13,010 nucleotides of DNA from CAZCBN01 sp964496975 (GTDB taxonomy: Bacteria; Planctomycetota; Phycisphaerae; Phycisphaerales; UBA1924). Position numbers and translations under genes: made by a program. The notes beneath the pieces were generated by a model that saw only the letters and a list, made by a program, of their open reading frames with translations, did no database searches and was not told where the DNA came from. Shown here in pieces: positions 7,735 through 13,010 of the stretch. Every line of letters begins with the position of its first letter. Position 1 is the first letter of the stretch. The stretch lies in NCBI GenBank assembly GCA_964496975.1, contig CAZCBN010000090.1, positions 1-13,010 of the forward strand, given 5' to 3'.

Positions 7735-7790
7735 AACCGCAGCCCCAACCGCAGCCCCAGCCGCAGCCGCAGCCGCAGCCGCAGCCGCAG
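7735..7790 (+). repeat. CCGCAG-type hexanucleotide tandem repeat after the M1 peptidase stop
   Basis: Starting 4 bases after the TAA, two perfect 12-base units AACCGCAGCCCC (7735-7746, 7747-7758) are followed by five perfect AGCCGC hexamers (7759-7788) and a partial sixth. The tract is non-coding in the accepted annotation and lies in the 3' untranslated part of the peptidase transcript. Such short perfect arrays can change copy number by slippage. I see no protein-binding or RNA-gene signature. Confidence 0.85.
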
Positions 7791-7802
7791 CGCCGCAACG
7801 CA

Positions 7803-7817
7803 GGCGGGCCTCCCGCC
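7803..7817. repeat. Short GC-rich palindrome (GGCGGG-CCT-CCCGCC)
   Basis: A perfect 6-bp stem with a 3-base loop is followed by C-rich sequence (CGCCCC). A near relative, CGGGCG-TCT-CGCCCG, lies at 7958-7972 and is also followed by CGCC-type sequence. The two flank the terminator in the convergent intergenic region. They may be copies of a small dispersed REP-like palindrome; GC content alone could also produce them. Confidence 0.4.
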
Positions 7818-7877
7818 CGCCCCACACCGCGCCTCCCAGCCCTTCCCCATCTCAAAGCGCTTGGGCCCAAAAACAAA

Positions 7878-7914
7878 GCATCCGCGCCGGCCACCCGACG
7901 CGGATGCTTTTTTT
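7878..7914 (+). terminator. Strong intrinsic terminator, probably bidirectional
   Basis: GCATCCGCG (7878-7886) pairs perfectly with CGCGGATGC (7899-7907) around a 12-base loop, and seven T follow (7908-7914). Three A bases just before the stem extend the pairing into the T-tract. Read on the minus strand, the same stem is followed by TTTGTTTTT (complement of 7869-7877), so it can also end transcription from the right. It sits between the convergent M1 peptidase and PEP-CTERM genes, where a shared terminator is expected. Confidence 0.92.
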
Positions 7915-7957
7915 CATGGCACGCTCGCCGCAGAACCGTCGAGCCCGTGGGCAGAAA

Positions 7958-7972
7958 CGGGCGTCTCGCCCG
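7958..7972. repeat. Short GC-rich palindrome (CGGGCG-TCT-CGCCCG)
   Basis: A perfect 6-bp stem with loop TCT lies about 40 bases beyond the PEP-CTERM stop on the minus strand. It resembles the palindrome at 7803-7817 in layout and in its C-rich right flank. In the minus-strand transcript it would precede the main terminator. It has no T-tract of its own. Confidence 0.4.
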
Positions 7973-8009
7973 CCCCGCCCGCCCCACCGGTTCCGCCGGT
8001 CCCGCCCGT

Positions 8010-8642
8010 TCAGCCGCGCCGACGCCGGCCCGCGACCAGGCCCGCCGTCGCCAGCACCGCCGCGACGCCCGGCGCCGGGATCAGCACCACGTTGTCGATC
8101 CCGAGGATCGACTCGAACGTGTTGTCGAAGTCCACCACGCTGAACTGCAGCGTGTACTCCGCCAGCGGGCCGCTGAAGATGTGGCCCACCGCCGTCCAGT
8201 CGATGTTGGTGTCGTCCGCCAGCTCAAAGCCCGCGGTGTTGTGCTCGAACAGCGTGATGGTCTGCCCGTTCGCCGTCAGCGTCGCAAACGCCGCGTCATA
8301 CGACGGGGCCAGGTCGCCGTAGTCGAAGAAGTAGTCGAACGAGAGCTCAAACCCCTCGCCCGCGAGGAACGTCGTCCGCAGGTCCGCCGACGCGATCGTG
8401 CCGTCGGTCGACCAAAGCGACGCGAAGTAGTTGCCCTCCGTGGGCCCCCACGTCCCGCCCGCCGGCGGCTGCAACCCGAAGTTCACCGGGTCGCGGGCGT
8501 CCTCGCCCATCACCGCGTCCGACGCCGAGTTCCCCACGGAGGTCCACCCGGTGAAGTCCCCGGTCTCGAACCCGCCGTTGGGGATCTGCGCCAAGGCCGG
8601 GGCCGACATCAACGCCGCGACCGTCAAAGCTGCGTATTTCAT
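8010..8642 (-). CDS. Small exported protein with a PEP-CTERM-type sorting tail
   Basis: This is a 210-aa secreted protein. Residues 1-18 (MKYAALTVAALMSAPALA) are a clean signal peptide cut before Q19. The mature protein opens N-G-G-F-E-T-G-D-F-T-G-W, a start common to PEP-CTERM proteins with a beta-sandwich, carbohydrate-binding-like fold, and is rich in aromatic and acidic residues with no Cys. The tail has I-P-A-P-G (188-192), a hydrophobic span (193-205) and R-R-R-R-G (206-210). This is the tripartite signal that exosortases recognise and cleave before the protein moves to the cell surface or matrix. No exosortase gene lies in the window. The start is firm: GGAG (complement of 8651-8654) lies 8 bases before the ATG. 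A weak TTGTGA -35-like element lies at 8702-8707 with no convincing -10. The molecular role is unknown. Confidence 0.9.
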   Translation of the reverse strand: MKYAALTVAALMSAPALAQIPNGGFETGDFTGWTSVGNSASDAVMGEDARDPVNFGLQPPAGGTWGPTEGNYFASLWSTDGTIASADLRTTFLAGEGFELSFDYFFDYGDLAPSYDAAFATLTANGQTITLFEHNTAGFELADDTNIDWTAVGHIFSGPLAEYTLQFSVVDFDNTFESILGIDNVVLIPAPGVAAVLATAGLVAGRRRRG

Positions 8643-8934
8643 CGCTCATTCTCCACGGCGTCGGCCGAAGCCGCGCCAGAGTCTCGCGTTCTCATCCCGT
8701 GTCACAAACCCGCGGCCCAACCCGCTTCGCGAACCGCTCCGCACGCCGGGCCGCACCAAACACCCGCGCCCGTCCCCCCCCGCCCGCAGGCCGCCCGCGA
8801 GATCACCCGCGACCAACCCCCAGAGGGCAGGGACCGACACTGTGCCTCAAAGCCGGCCGCGCGGCCAGCGTTCTCCGCCCGAAACGGGTCAGAAAACGCC
8901 GGCCCCACGACCGCTCAGCCCATCGCGACGCCGC
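8643..8934. other. Intergenic region between two minus-strand genes
   Basis: This 292-base stretch should hold the 3' end of the propeller transcript and the promoter of the PEP-CTERM gene. I see the Shine-Dalgarno at 8651-8654, a perfect 12-base palindrome GGCCGCGCGGCC at 8855-8866, and the octamer CCGCTCAG twice (8911-8918, 8931-8938), the second overlapping the propeller stop. No T-tailed terminator and no open frame with a credible start and codon pattern were found. Confidence 0.5.
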
Positions 8935-10908
8935 TCAGGGCCGCGCCGCGTCCGTCGACTTCCCGCCCGGGCCCGGCTGCTGGGCGCCCACGGGCCGCCC
9001 CGCGTCGATCGCCACGGCGTCCGCGCCCGTCAGCGTGCACCCGTCCTTGGTCGCCGTCAGGAAGCCCTGCGTGCTCCCGATCTGGAAGCCGCACTGGCTG
9101 CTGCGGAACCCGAACAGCGCGTCCGGGATGTCGTCGCCGTTGTAGTCGCGGAACCGCGGCGCCCCGACCGGCGCCGCCTCCGTCCCCGTGCGGCCGAACC
9201 GCACGTTCCCCAGCGTCGCCACGTCGCACGTCTCGCTGCCGAACGCGACGACGTACACCGTGTAGTCCCGCCCGAGGTACACCGGGTTGGGCGCACGGTT
9301 CGGGTAGATGTCGATCGCCAGGTCCGGCAGGTCGCCGTTCACCGTCACGTCAAACAGGAACGGCGCATCGTTCCCCGCGAGCACCTGCAGGCGGGCGTTC
9401 ACCTCGATGTACCGCCCGTTGGGCGTCGTCGTCAGCGGGCCCCCGTTCGTCACGTCCTCGAAGGGCGACCACACCACCTGGTCGTTCGACGACCGCACCC
9501 GCAGCGACACCGCCGTGCCGGGGGGCGCGTCGTCCGTCCACGACACGTTCGACCAGTCCGTCAGCACGCACCCCGAGTCGTACACGCCCGTCCAGTTCCC
9601 CTGCGGGAACACCGTGCGGATGCCCAGGCCCGTCGCGTCCGAGTACGTGTACGGGTCGCGCCCCGTCGCAAACGTCCCCAGCGCCACGCCGTCCTCGCCG
9701 TTGTACTTCAGCAGCCGCTGCCCGCCCAGGCTCACCGACCACTGGTCGTCCCGCGCGTCCACCACCGTGCCGCGCGTGTCAAAGTTCACCTGCTTGGGCA
9801 CGCTCCACAGCACGTTGCCGTTCGGGTCAAACTTGTAAACCGTGTTCCCCGTCCAGCTCGAGATGTGGATGTTCCCCGCCCCGTCCGTCGCGATGCCCAG
9901 GCCCGCGTCGCTCACGTTGTGCGGCCGGTCAAACGTCCCGGTCGACTCGCGGTACCGGATCCAGAAGTTGTTGTTCGAGATCCCCAGGTACACGATCGCG
10001 TCCCCGTTCGCGTCCACGCCCGACGCGATGCCGTAGTTGCTCCCGAACTGCCCGTGGCCGATCGCCGTGCCCCCCGCCGCCGGGTTGTTCGTGTCAAACC
10101 GCAGCATCACGCCGCCGAGCGTCGCCGCCCACAGAATGCCGTCGCGGTCCACGAACGCGCCGTAGGGCGTGCCGCCCGCCGGGTAGGGCCCGCCCAGCAC
10201 CGCGCCGGTCTGCCCGTCGACATGCCAGAACTGCTGCGTGTTGAACAGCCCGAGCCAAAGGTCCCCGTCCGCGTCAATCGCCAGGCACCGCCCGAGCCCG
10301 CCGCCCGGGCCCACCGACGACACCCACGCCACCCGCTCGTCGCCGATCTCGTTCTGCTCAACGATCTGATTCCCGTTGAGGTCCGTGTGCTGCAGCATCT
10401 CCGTCGGCTGGATCACCCCGTCGTTGTTCAGGTCCGTCGACGTGTCCGCCACCCCGTTCCCGTTCCGATCGATGAAGTCCTCGTTCAGGATCTTCACGAT
10501 CGACGCCGGCCGGTTCGTGAACTCACGGTTCGCCACGTACACGTTGCCCTGCAGGTCCACGCTCGTCCGGCTCGGCGCGGGGCCCGAATACGCCCCGTGC
10601 GCCTGCAGCGGCCCGAACCACGTGTGGTACCGCCCGATCTCCCGGTTCGTGTCCGTGTTCCACTTCGAATGGCTGTCCTCGCCCGCGTTGGAGATCCACA
10701 TGATCGGCAGCGTCGTCGCCTGCGGCGCGATCGTCAGCTGCCCCGGGTCCTGGCACACCAACGCCGCCAGCGTCCCCGTCGAAAACTCGGGGCACGTCGT
10801 CCACGTGAACGTCACATCCTGTCCCGCCGCCGGCAGCGCCAGACCCGCCGCGGCCACAACGGCCGACGCCACACCCGACGACGCCAGCCAACCGGTTCGA
10901 ACGCGCAT
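8935..10908 (-). CDS. Exported NHL-like beta-propeller with inserted EF-hand-type loops
   Basis: This is a 657-aa secreted protein. Residues 1-30 are a signal peptide (MRVRTGW, then an Ala/Val/Leu core, then A-A-G-Q). About six blades with D-x-x-G-x-[IVL]-[WYH] turns follow: near 118, 212, 254, 300, 342 and 384, as in NHL/SMP-30/Vgb-type propellers. Between the first two lies a calcium-loop cluster: D-R-N-G-N-G (147-152), a perfect EF-hand loop D-L-N-N-D-G-V-I-Q-P-T-E (159-170) and D-L-N-G-N-Q-I-V-E-Q-N-E (176-187). Residues ~430-525 look like a beta-sandwich. Residues 530-635 match a C-terminal module that recurs in bacterial exoproteins (D-I-Y-P-N, F-G-R-T-G, D-Y-N-G-D-D-I-P-D). AGGGAAG (complement of 10914-10920) lies 5 bases before ATG 10908. 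The frame stays open to 11085, but that extension would bury the signal peptide. It is probably a calcium-stabilised surface or binding protein; no catalytic residues are recognisable. Confidence 0.9.
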   Translation of the reverse strand: MRVRTGWLASSGVASAVVAAAGLALPAAGQDVTFTWTTCPEFSTGTLAALVCQDPGQLTIAPQATTLPIMWISNAGEDSHSKWNTDTNREIGRYHTWFGPLQAHGAYSGPAPSRTSVDLQGNVYVANREFTNRPASIVKILNEDFIDRNGNGVADTSTDLNNDGVIQPTEMLQHTDLNGNQIVEQNEIGDERVAWVSSVGPGGGLGRCLAIDADGDLWLGLFNTQQFWHVDGQTGAVLGGPYPAGGTPYGAFVDRDGILWAATLGGVMLRFDTNNPAAGGTAIGHGQFGSNYGIASGVDANGDAIVYLGISNNNFWIRYRESTGTFDRPHNVSDAGLGIATDGAGNIHISSWTGNTVYKFDPNGNVLWSVPKQVNFDTRGTVVDARDDQWSVSLGGQRLLKYNGEDGVALGTFATGRDPYTYSDATGLGIRTVFPQGNWTGVYDSGCVLTDWSNVSWTDDAPPGTAVSLRVRSSNDQVVWSPFEDVTNGGPLTTTPNGRYIEVNARLQVLAGNDAPFLFDVTVNGDLPDLAIDIYPNRAPNPVYLGRDYTVYVVAFGSETCDVATLGNVRFGRTGTEAAPVGAPRFRDYNGDDIPDALFGFRSSQCGFQIGSTQGFLTATKDGCTLTGADAVAIDAGRPVGAQQPGPGGKSTDAARP

Positions 10909-11016
10909 CGCATCTTCCCTTTCCACGAGGTGGGACGGCACCGCCGCAAACGAGAGGCTCGCCGCCCAAATCCCCCCGACACGCCCAAAGGGCCGCGCCG
11001 GGGCCGATCTCAATCT

Positions 11017-11071
11017 CAACGCCAAACCACTCAACGCCAAACCACGCAACACCAGATCACTCAACGCCAAC
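11017..11071. repeat. 15-bp tandem repeat in the leader of the NHL-like propeller gene
   Basis: Four head-to-tail units start CAAC: CAACGCCAAACCACT (11017-11031), the same with a final G (11032-11046), CAACACCAGATCACT (11047-11061), and a decayed partial copy CAACGCCAACC from 11062. The spacing is exactly 15 bases. The tract lies 110-165 bases upstream of the propeller start codon. It is too short and has no spacers, so it is not a CRISPR. Confidence 0.85.
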
Positions 11072-11233
11072 CTGAACAAGCCCACGCAAACCCACGGCCG
11101 ACGAACGTCGCCGCAGGATGTTCATCACCACGTCACACGCCGGGGTCAACGCCGCGGCGTCTCGCGCCGCACGAGCGACACCGACACACGCCCGCTCACC
11201 CGACGCGCTCCACACGCCTCAACCGGCCCATGT

Positions 11234-11262
11234 GGTATAGCCCAACCCGACCCCCCACTCAA
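11234..11262 (-). promoter_or_regulatory. Candidate sigma-70-type promoter for the NHL-like propeller gene
   Basis: On the minus strand, TTGAGT (11257-11262) and TATACC (11234-11239) are separated by exactly 17 bp, with both hexamers matching the consensus at four positions. Transcription would begin near 11227 and run toward ATG 10908 through the 15-bp repeat. This is the best promoter-like pair in the minus-strand part of the window, but it is a sequence match only. Confidence 0.4.
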
Positions 11263-11317
11263 GACCTATGACGCCGCTTTCACACAGTCCTCGCGCGTTC
11301 AGCGAAATACCGGCCGT

Positions 11318-12799
11318 TTACTCACGCCCCGCCGCCGCCATCGCCGCCGCCGCATCCAGGCTCTCCACGCTCACCGCACCAAACGGCCACCCATCGCCCC
11401 CAGCCCCCACCCCCGACCCCGACCCCGACCCCGACCCAGACTCCACAAACACCGCTCGAAACACGTCCACCTTCCGGTTCGCATCCCCCGCAACCAGCCC
11501 GTCCGACCGGCTGCGAAACACCAGCGCCCGACCATCCGGCGCGAACCTGGGAAAGTCCGAATACTCGTCCAGCAGCCCGCCCTCCGGCGTCGCGCTCACC
11601 CGCCGCGTCACTCCGGTCGCCCGCTCCCACACCAGCACATCAAAGAACCCGTTCACCGTGTCCGGCTCCACGATGTTCGACGCCAGGCTCGAATACGCCA
11701 CCCACGCCCCGTCCGCCGAAAGCACCGGCTCCCGGCTGTCGTGGTCCGTCGCCGCCCCGCCGACCGCAACGCTCACCTGCACCACCGTCCCCGCCGCCAC
11801 GTCGGCCAGGTACACATCCGATCCCGCCCGCTTCGGACCGCTCACCAGGTCACTCGCCCAACTTTCGAATGCGACCAAGTCTCCATTGGCAGAAATGCTC
11901 GGCGACGTGCTGTGCGCATTCGCCGGCCTGCCCATCGCATTCCGGCTCACCAGCACCGTCTCCCCGCTCGCCCGGTCGTGCACAAACACATCGCTCGACC
12001 GGTTCCCATCCCCCCCCGGCCCCAGCAGGTTGTCCGCCAAACTCTCAAACGCCACAAACCGTCCATCGGCCGAGATCGTCGGCCGCCCGCTCGCGTAGTT
12101 CCCCTGCACGCCGAACGCGCCCACGCTCACCCGCTCAATCACCCCGCTCCCCACCTCCACCACAAACACGTCCCGCGCCCCGTTCGTGTCCCCCGGCACC
12201 AGGTTCGTCGCCACCGACGCAAACGCCACCCACCGCCCATCCGCCGACACGCGGGGCGACGACGCGTGCCCGTCCGGCTCCGCCCCGCGTCCCTCGCCGC
12301 CCATCACCCGCACCACGCCCCCGGCGGGCCCGAAGATGAACAGGTCATCCAGCCCGTTCCGATCCCCCGCCACCAGGTTCGTCGCCGACGACGTCAGCGC
12401 AATCACCCGCCCATCCCCAGAAATGTCCGGCTCCATCGACCCCGCGTCCGCGATCTCCCCCGCCGCGTTCCGCGTCACAAGCCGCGTCTCCCCGAGCGTC
12501 GTGTCACGCGCAAACACATGCTGCCGAAGCGTGGTCCCGTCCACCGCCACTGGCACGGCGAACACCACCACCGCGCCCCCGTTGGAGCACGCCGCCGCAA
12601 AGCAATGGTCCTTCGCCTGCCGCCCCGTCAGGTCCGGCGCCACCCCGCCCGCGCCCGCCAACGCCGGCACGCAGCCCATCCATATTCCAGCCCACGCACC
12701 CGCCCACACACCACCCCGCCGCACGTCCCAAAACCCCCGCCGCGGCCCAAGGCCACCCGCCAACTCCGAGGCCGTCTCCCAGGCCGCCACCGACCTCAT
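11318..12799 (-). CDS. Exported TolB/WD40-like beta-propeller protein
   Basis: This 493-aa protein is built of repeats of 58-60 residues, each with an [SA]-x-[DN]-G-x-x-[VI]-[AV] turn at 127, 185, 243, 303, 361 and 420, then a S-x-A-x-[ND]-L-V-x-G-D-x-N-G-x-x-D-[VL]-[FY] stretch ending the blade with a short strand. A degenerate blade lies at about 75-120, giving six or seven blades. This is the WD40-like (PD40) pattern of TolB-type propellers, usually a protein-binding or scaffold fold. ATG 12799 has GGAAG 6 bases upstream. The N-terminus is basic with a hydrophobic span V-W-A-G-A-W-A-G-I-W-M-G (31-42) and an A-L-A-G-A cleavage-like end near 50. R-R-G-F-W (20-24) loosely resembles a twin-arginine motif. 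The frame is open to 12922, but upstream starts would place the signal internally. The tail carries five Ser-Gly pairs (454-463). There is no PEP-CTERM tail. The partner and function are unknown. Confidence 0.87.
   Translation of the reverse strand: MRSVAAWETASELAGGLGPRRGFWDVRRGGVWAGAWAGIWMGCVPALAGAGGVAPDLTGRQAKDHCFAAACSNGGAVVVFAVPVAVDGTTLRQHVFARDTTLGETRLVTRNAAGEIADAGSMEPDISGDGRVIALTSSATNLVAGDRNGLDDLFIFGPAGGVVRVMGGEGRGAEPDGHASSPRVSADGRWVAFASVATNLVPGDTNGARDVFVVEVGSGVIERVSVGAFGVQGNYASGRPTISADGRFVAFESLADNLLGPGGDGNRSSDVFVHDRASGETVLVSRNAMGRPANAHSTSPSISANGDLVAFESWASDLVSGPKRAGSDVYLADVAAGTVVQVSVAVGGAATDHDSREPVLSADGAWVAYSSLASNIVEPDTVNGFFDVLVWERATGVTRRVSATPEGGLLDEYSDFPRFAPDGRALVFRSRSDGLVAGDANRKVDVFRAVFVESGSGSGSGSGVGAGGDGWPFGAVSVESLDAAAAMAAAGRE
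11404..11437 (-). other. G-quadruplex-capable tract encoding the Ser-Gly tail
   Basis: The coding (minus) strand carries G-runs of 3, 4, 4, 4, 5 and 5 separated by TC or a single T. This satisfies the usual four-run, short-loop G4 pattern in both the mRNA and the non-template DNA. It encodes most of the Ser-Gly repeat and the following G-V-G, close to the 3' end of the propeller gene. Folding has not been shown. Confidence 0.6.
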
Positions 12800-12903
12800 C
12801 CGCAGCTTCCGCACGTGCAACCCCCTCCGAGCGCGGCATCGCGGCCGCCAGCATACCCACGCCGCGGCGCCACACCAGACAGATTCCCCCCCCTGCTCGC
12901 AGC

Positions 12904-12933
12904 AAGCGTGAGCCCACGGCAAATCTCACGCTT
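12904..12933 (-). terminator. Stem-loop overlapping the stop codon of the right-edge gene
   Basis: AAGCGTGAG (12904-12912) and CTCACGCTT (12925-12933) are perfect 9-bp inverted repeats with a 12-base loop. On the minus strand the hairpin contains the TGA at 12926-12928. No T-tract follows, so it is either a weak or Rho-assisted terminator, or an mRNA 3'-end stabiliser. Its position supports a gene ending here. Confidence 0.45.
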
Positions 12934-13010
12934 CGCCGTTGCGTCCGCCCCGGCCACCCTGCACACTCATGTCGGGCAAGGCCCGCAGCGCCCCGTCCAC
13001 GAGGGCACCA
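12926..13010 (-). CDS. C-terminal end of an unknown gene entering from the right edge
   Basis: Only the last 27 codons are present, in the frame that ends at TGA 12926-12928. They read GALVDGALRALPDMSVQ, then a Gly/Arg/Asn-rich end G-G-R-G-G-R-N-G-E-A. The first part looks like an amphipathic helix and most codons end in G or C, as expected for a gene here. The stop lies inside a perfect 9-bp hairpin. This is too little to assign a family, and in such GC-rich DNA an open frame of this length can occur by chance. If real, it lies 127 bases upstream of the TolB-like gene on the same strand. Confidence 0.42.
   Translation of the reverse strand, partial: GALVDGALRALPDMSVQGGRGGRNGEA

Larger units (their letters stand above)
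10909..11317. other. 409-base intergenic region upstream of the NHL-like propeller gene
   Basis: The region holds, in minus-strand order, the untranslated end of the 11318-12799 gene, a candidate promoter (11234-11262), a 15-bp tandem repeat (11017-11071) and the Shine-Dalgarno (10914-10920). If the promoter is right, the propeller mRNA has a leader of about 320 nt, long enough for a regulatory RNA, but I recognise no riboswitch class. No protein gene is supported, and no T-tailed terminator follows the stop at 11318. Confidence 0.5.

Noticed and set aside
5602..7827. A 741-codon open frame on the minus strand across the M1 peptidase
   Set aside because: The translation is Gly/Val/Ala-rich without motifs, while the plus strand carries an intact zinc peptidase.
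11017..11071. Possible CRISPR array
   Set aside because: The units are 15 bases and abut with no unique spacers, and no cas genes are present.
10909..11085. An N-terminal extension of the NHL-like propeller starting at 11085
   Set aside because: The frame is open but would put 59 residues, including translated 15-bp repeats (L-A-L-S-G), before a good signal peptide. ATG 10908 has its own Shine-Dalgarno.
6351..11271. Very long plus-strand open frames (about 1300 and 950 codons) across the peptidase, the intergenic region and the minus-strand genes
   Set aside because: They encode Arg/Pro-rich sequence with no domains and run through the terminator, the repeat and the reverse of three well-supported genes. 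They are by-products of GC content.
11318..11410. A PEP-CTERM or other sorting tail on the TolB-like propeller
   Set aside because: The last residues are Ala-rich and end A-A-A-G-R-E, with no P-E-P/P-A-P motif, no full membrane span and no basic cluster.
12969..13010. A plus-strand gene start (ATG at 12973) at the right edge
   Set aside because: There is no Shine-Dalgarno and only about a dozen codons are visible. The minus-strand frame has a better codon pattern and ends in a hairpin.

Overview
This window looks like chromosomal DNA from a very GC-rich, Gram-negative-type bacterium. It is most likely a planctomycete of the Phycisphaerae type; that placement is an inference. The pointers are strongly C/G-ending codons, a short secreted protein ending in an I-P-A-P-G / hydrophobic / R-R-R-R tail (the PEP-CTERM style common in Phycisphaerae), large exported beta-propeller proteins, and an outer-membrane-type lipoprotein. 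No rRNA, tRNA, insertion sequence, phage gene or CRISPR array is visible.

Layout. A partial minus-strand gene for an exported protein of unknown function runs off the left edge (1-333). It is divergent from a three-gene plus-strand block: an LCAT/PDAT-type acyltransferase or lipase lipoprotein (518-1993), an FtsK/SpoIIIE DNA translocase whose start overlaps the lipase stop (1993-5418), and, after about 200 bases, an exported M1-family zinc aminopeptidase (5623-7731). A 278-base convergent intergenic region follows, with a hexanucleotide repeat, short GC-rich palindromes and a strong bidirectional terminator. The rest is on the minus strand. From right to left it holds the tail of an unknown gene at the right edge (12926-13010), a WD40/TolB-like exported propeller (11318-12799), an NHL-like exported propeller with EF-hand-type calcium loops (8935-10908), and a small PEP-CTERM protein (8010-8642).

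How the genes relate. FtsK is the only obvious housekeeping gene: it pumps chromosome ends through the division septum. Nearly all the other genes encode exported products (lipoprotein lipase, periplasmic or extracellular peptidase, two propellers, one PEP-CTERM protein). The window therefore reads as an ordinary chromosomal stretch rich in secreted proteins, not as a defence island or mobile element. I found no gene set that I can defend as a new multi-gene system. The best leads are the FtsK architecture (acidic segments on both sides of the motor, the second lying after the gamma domain, with a marked synonymous codon switch), the lipase-ftsK overlap, a 15-bp tandem repeat in a probable long leader, and a G-quadruplex-capable tract at the end of a propeller gene.
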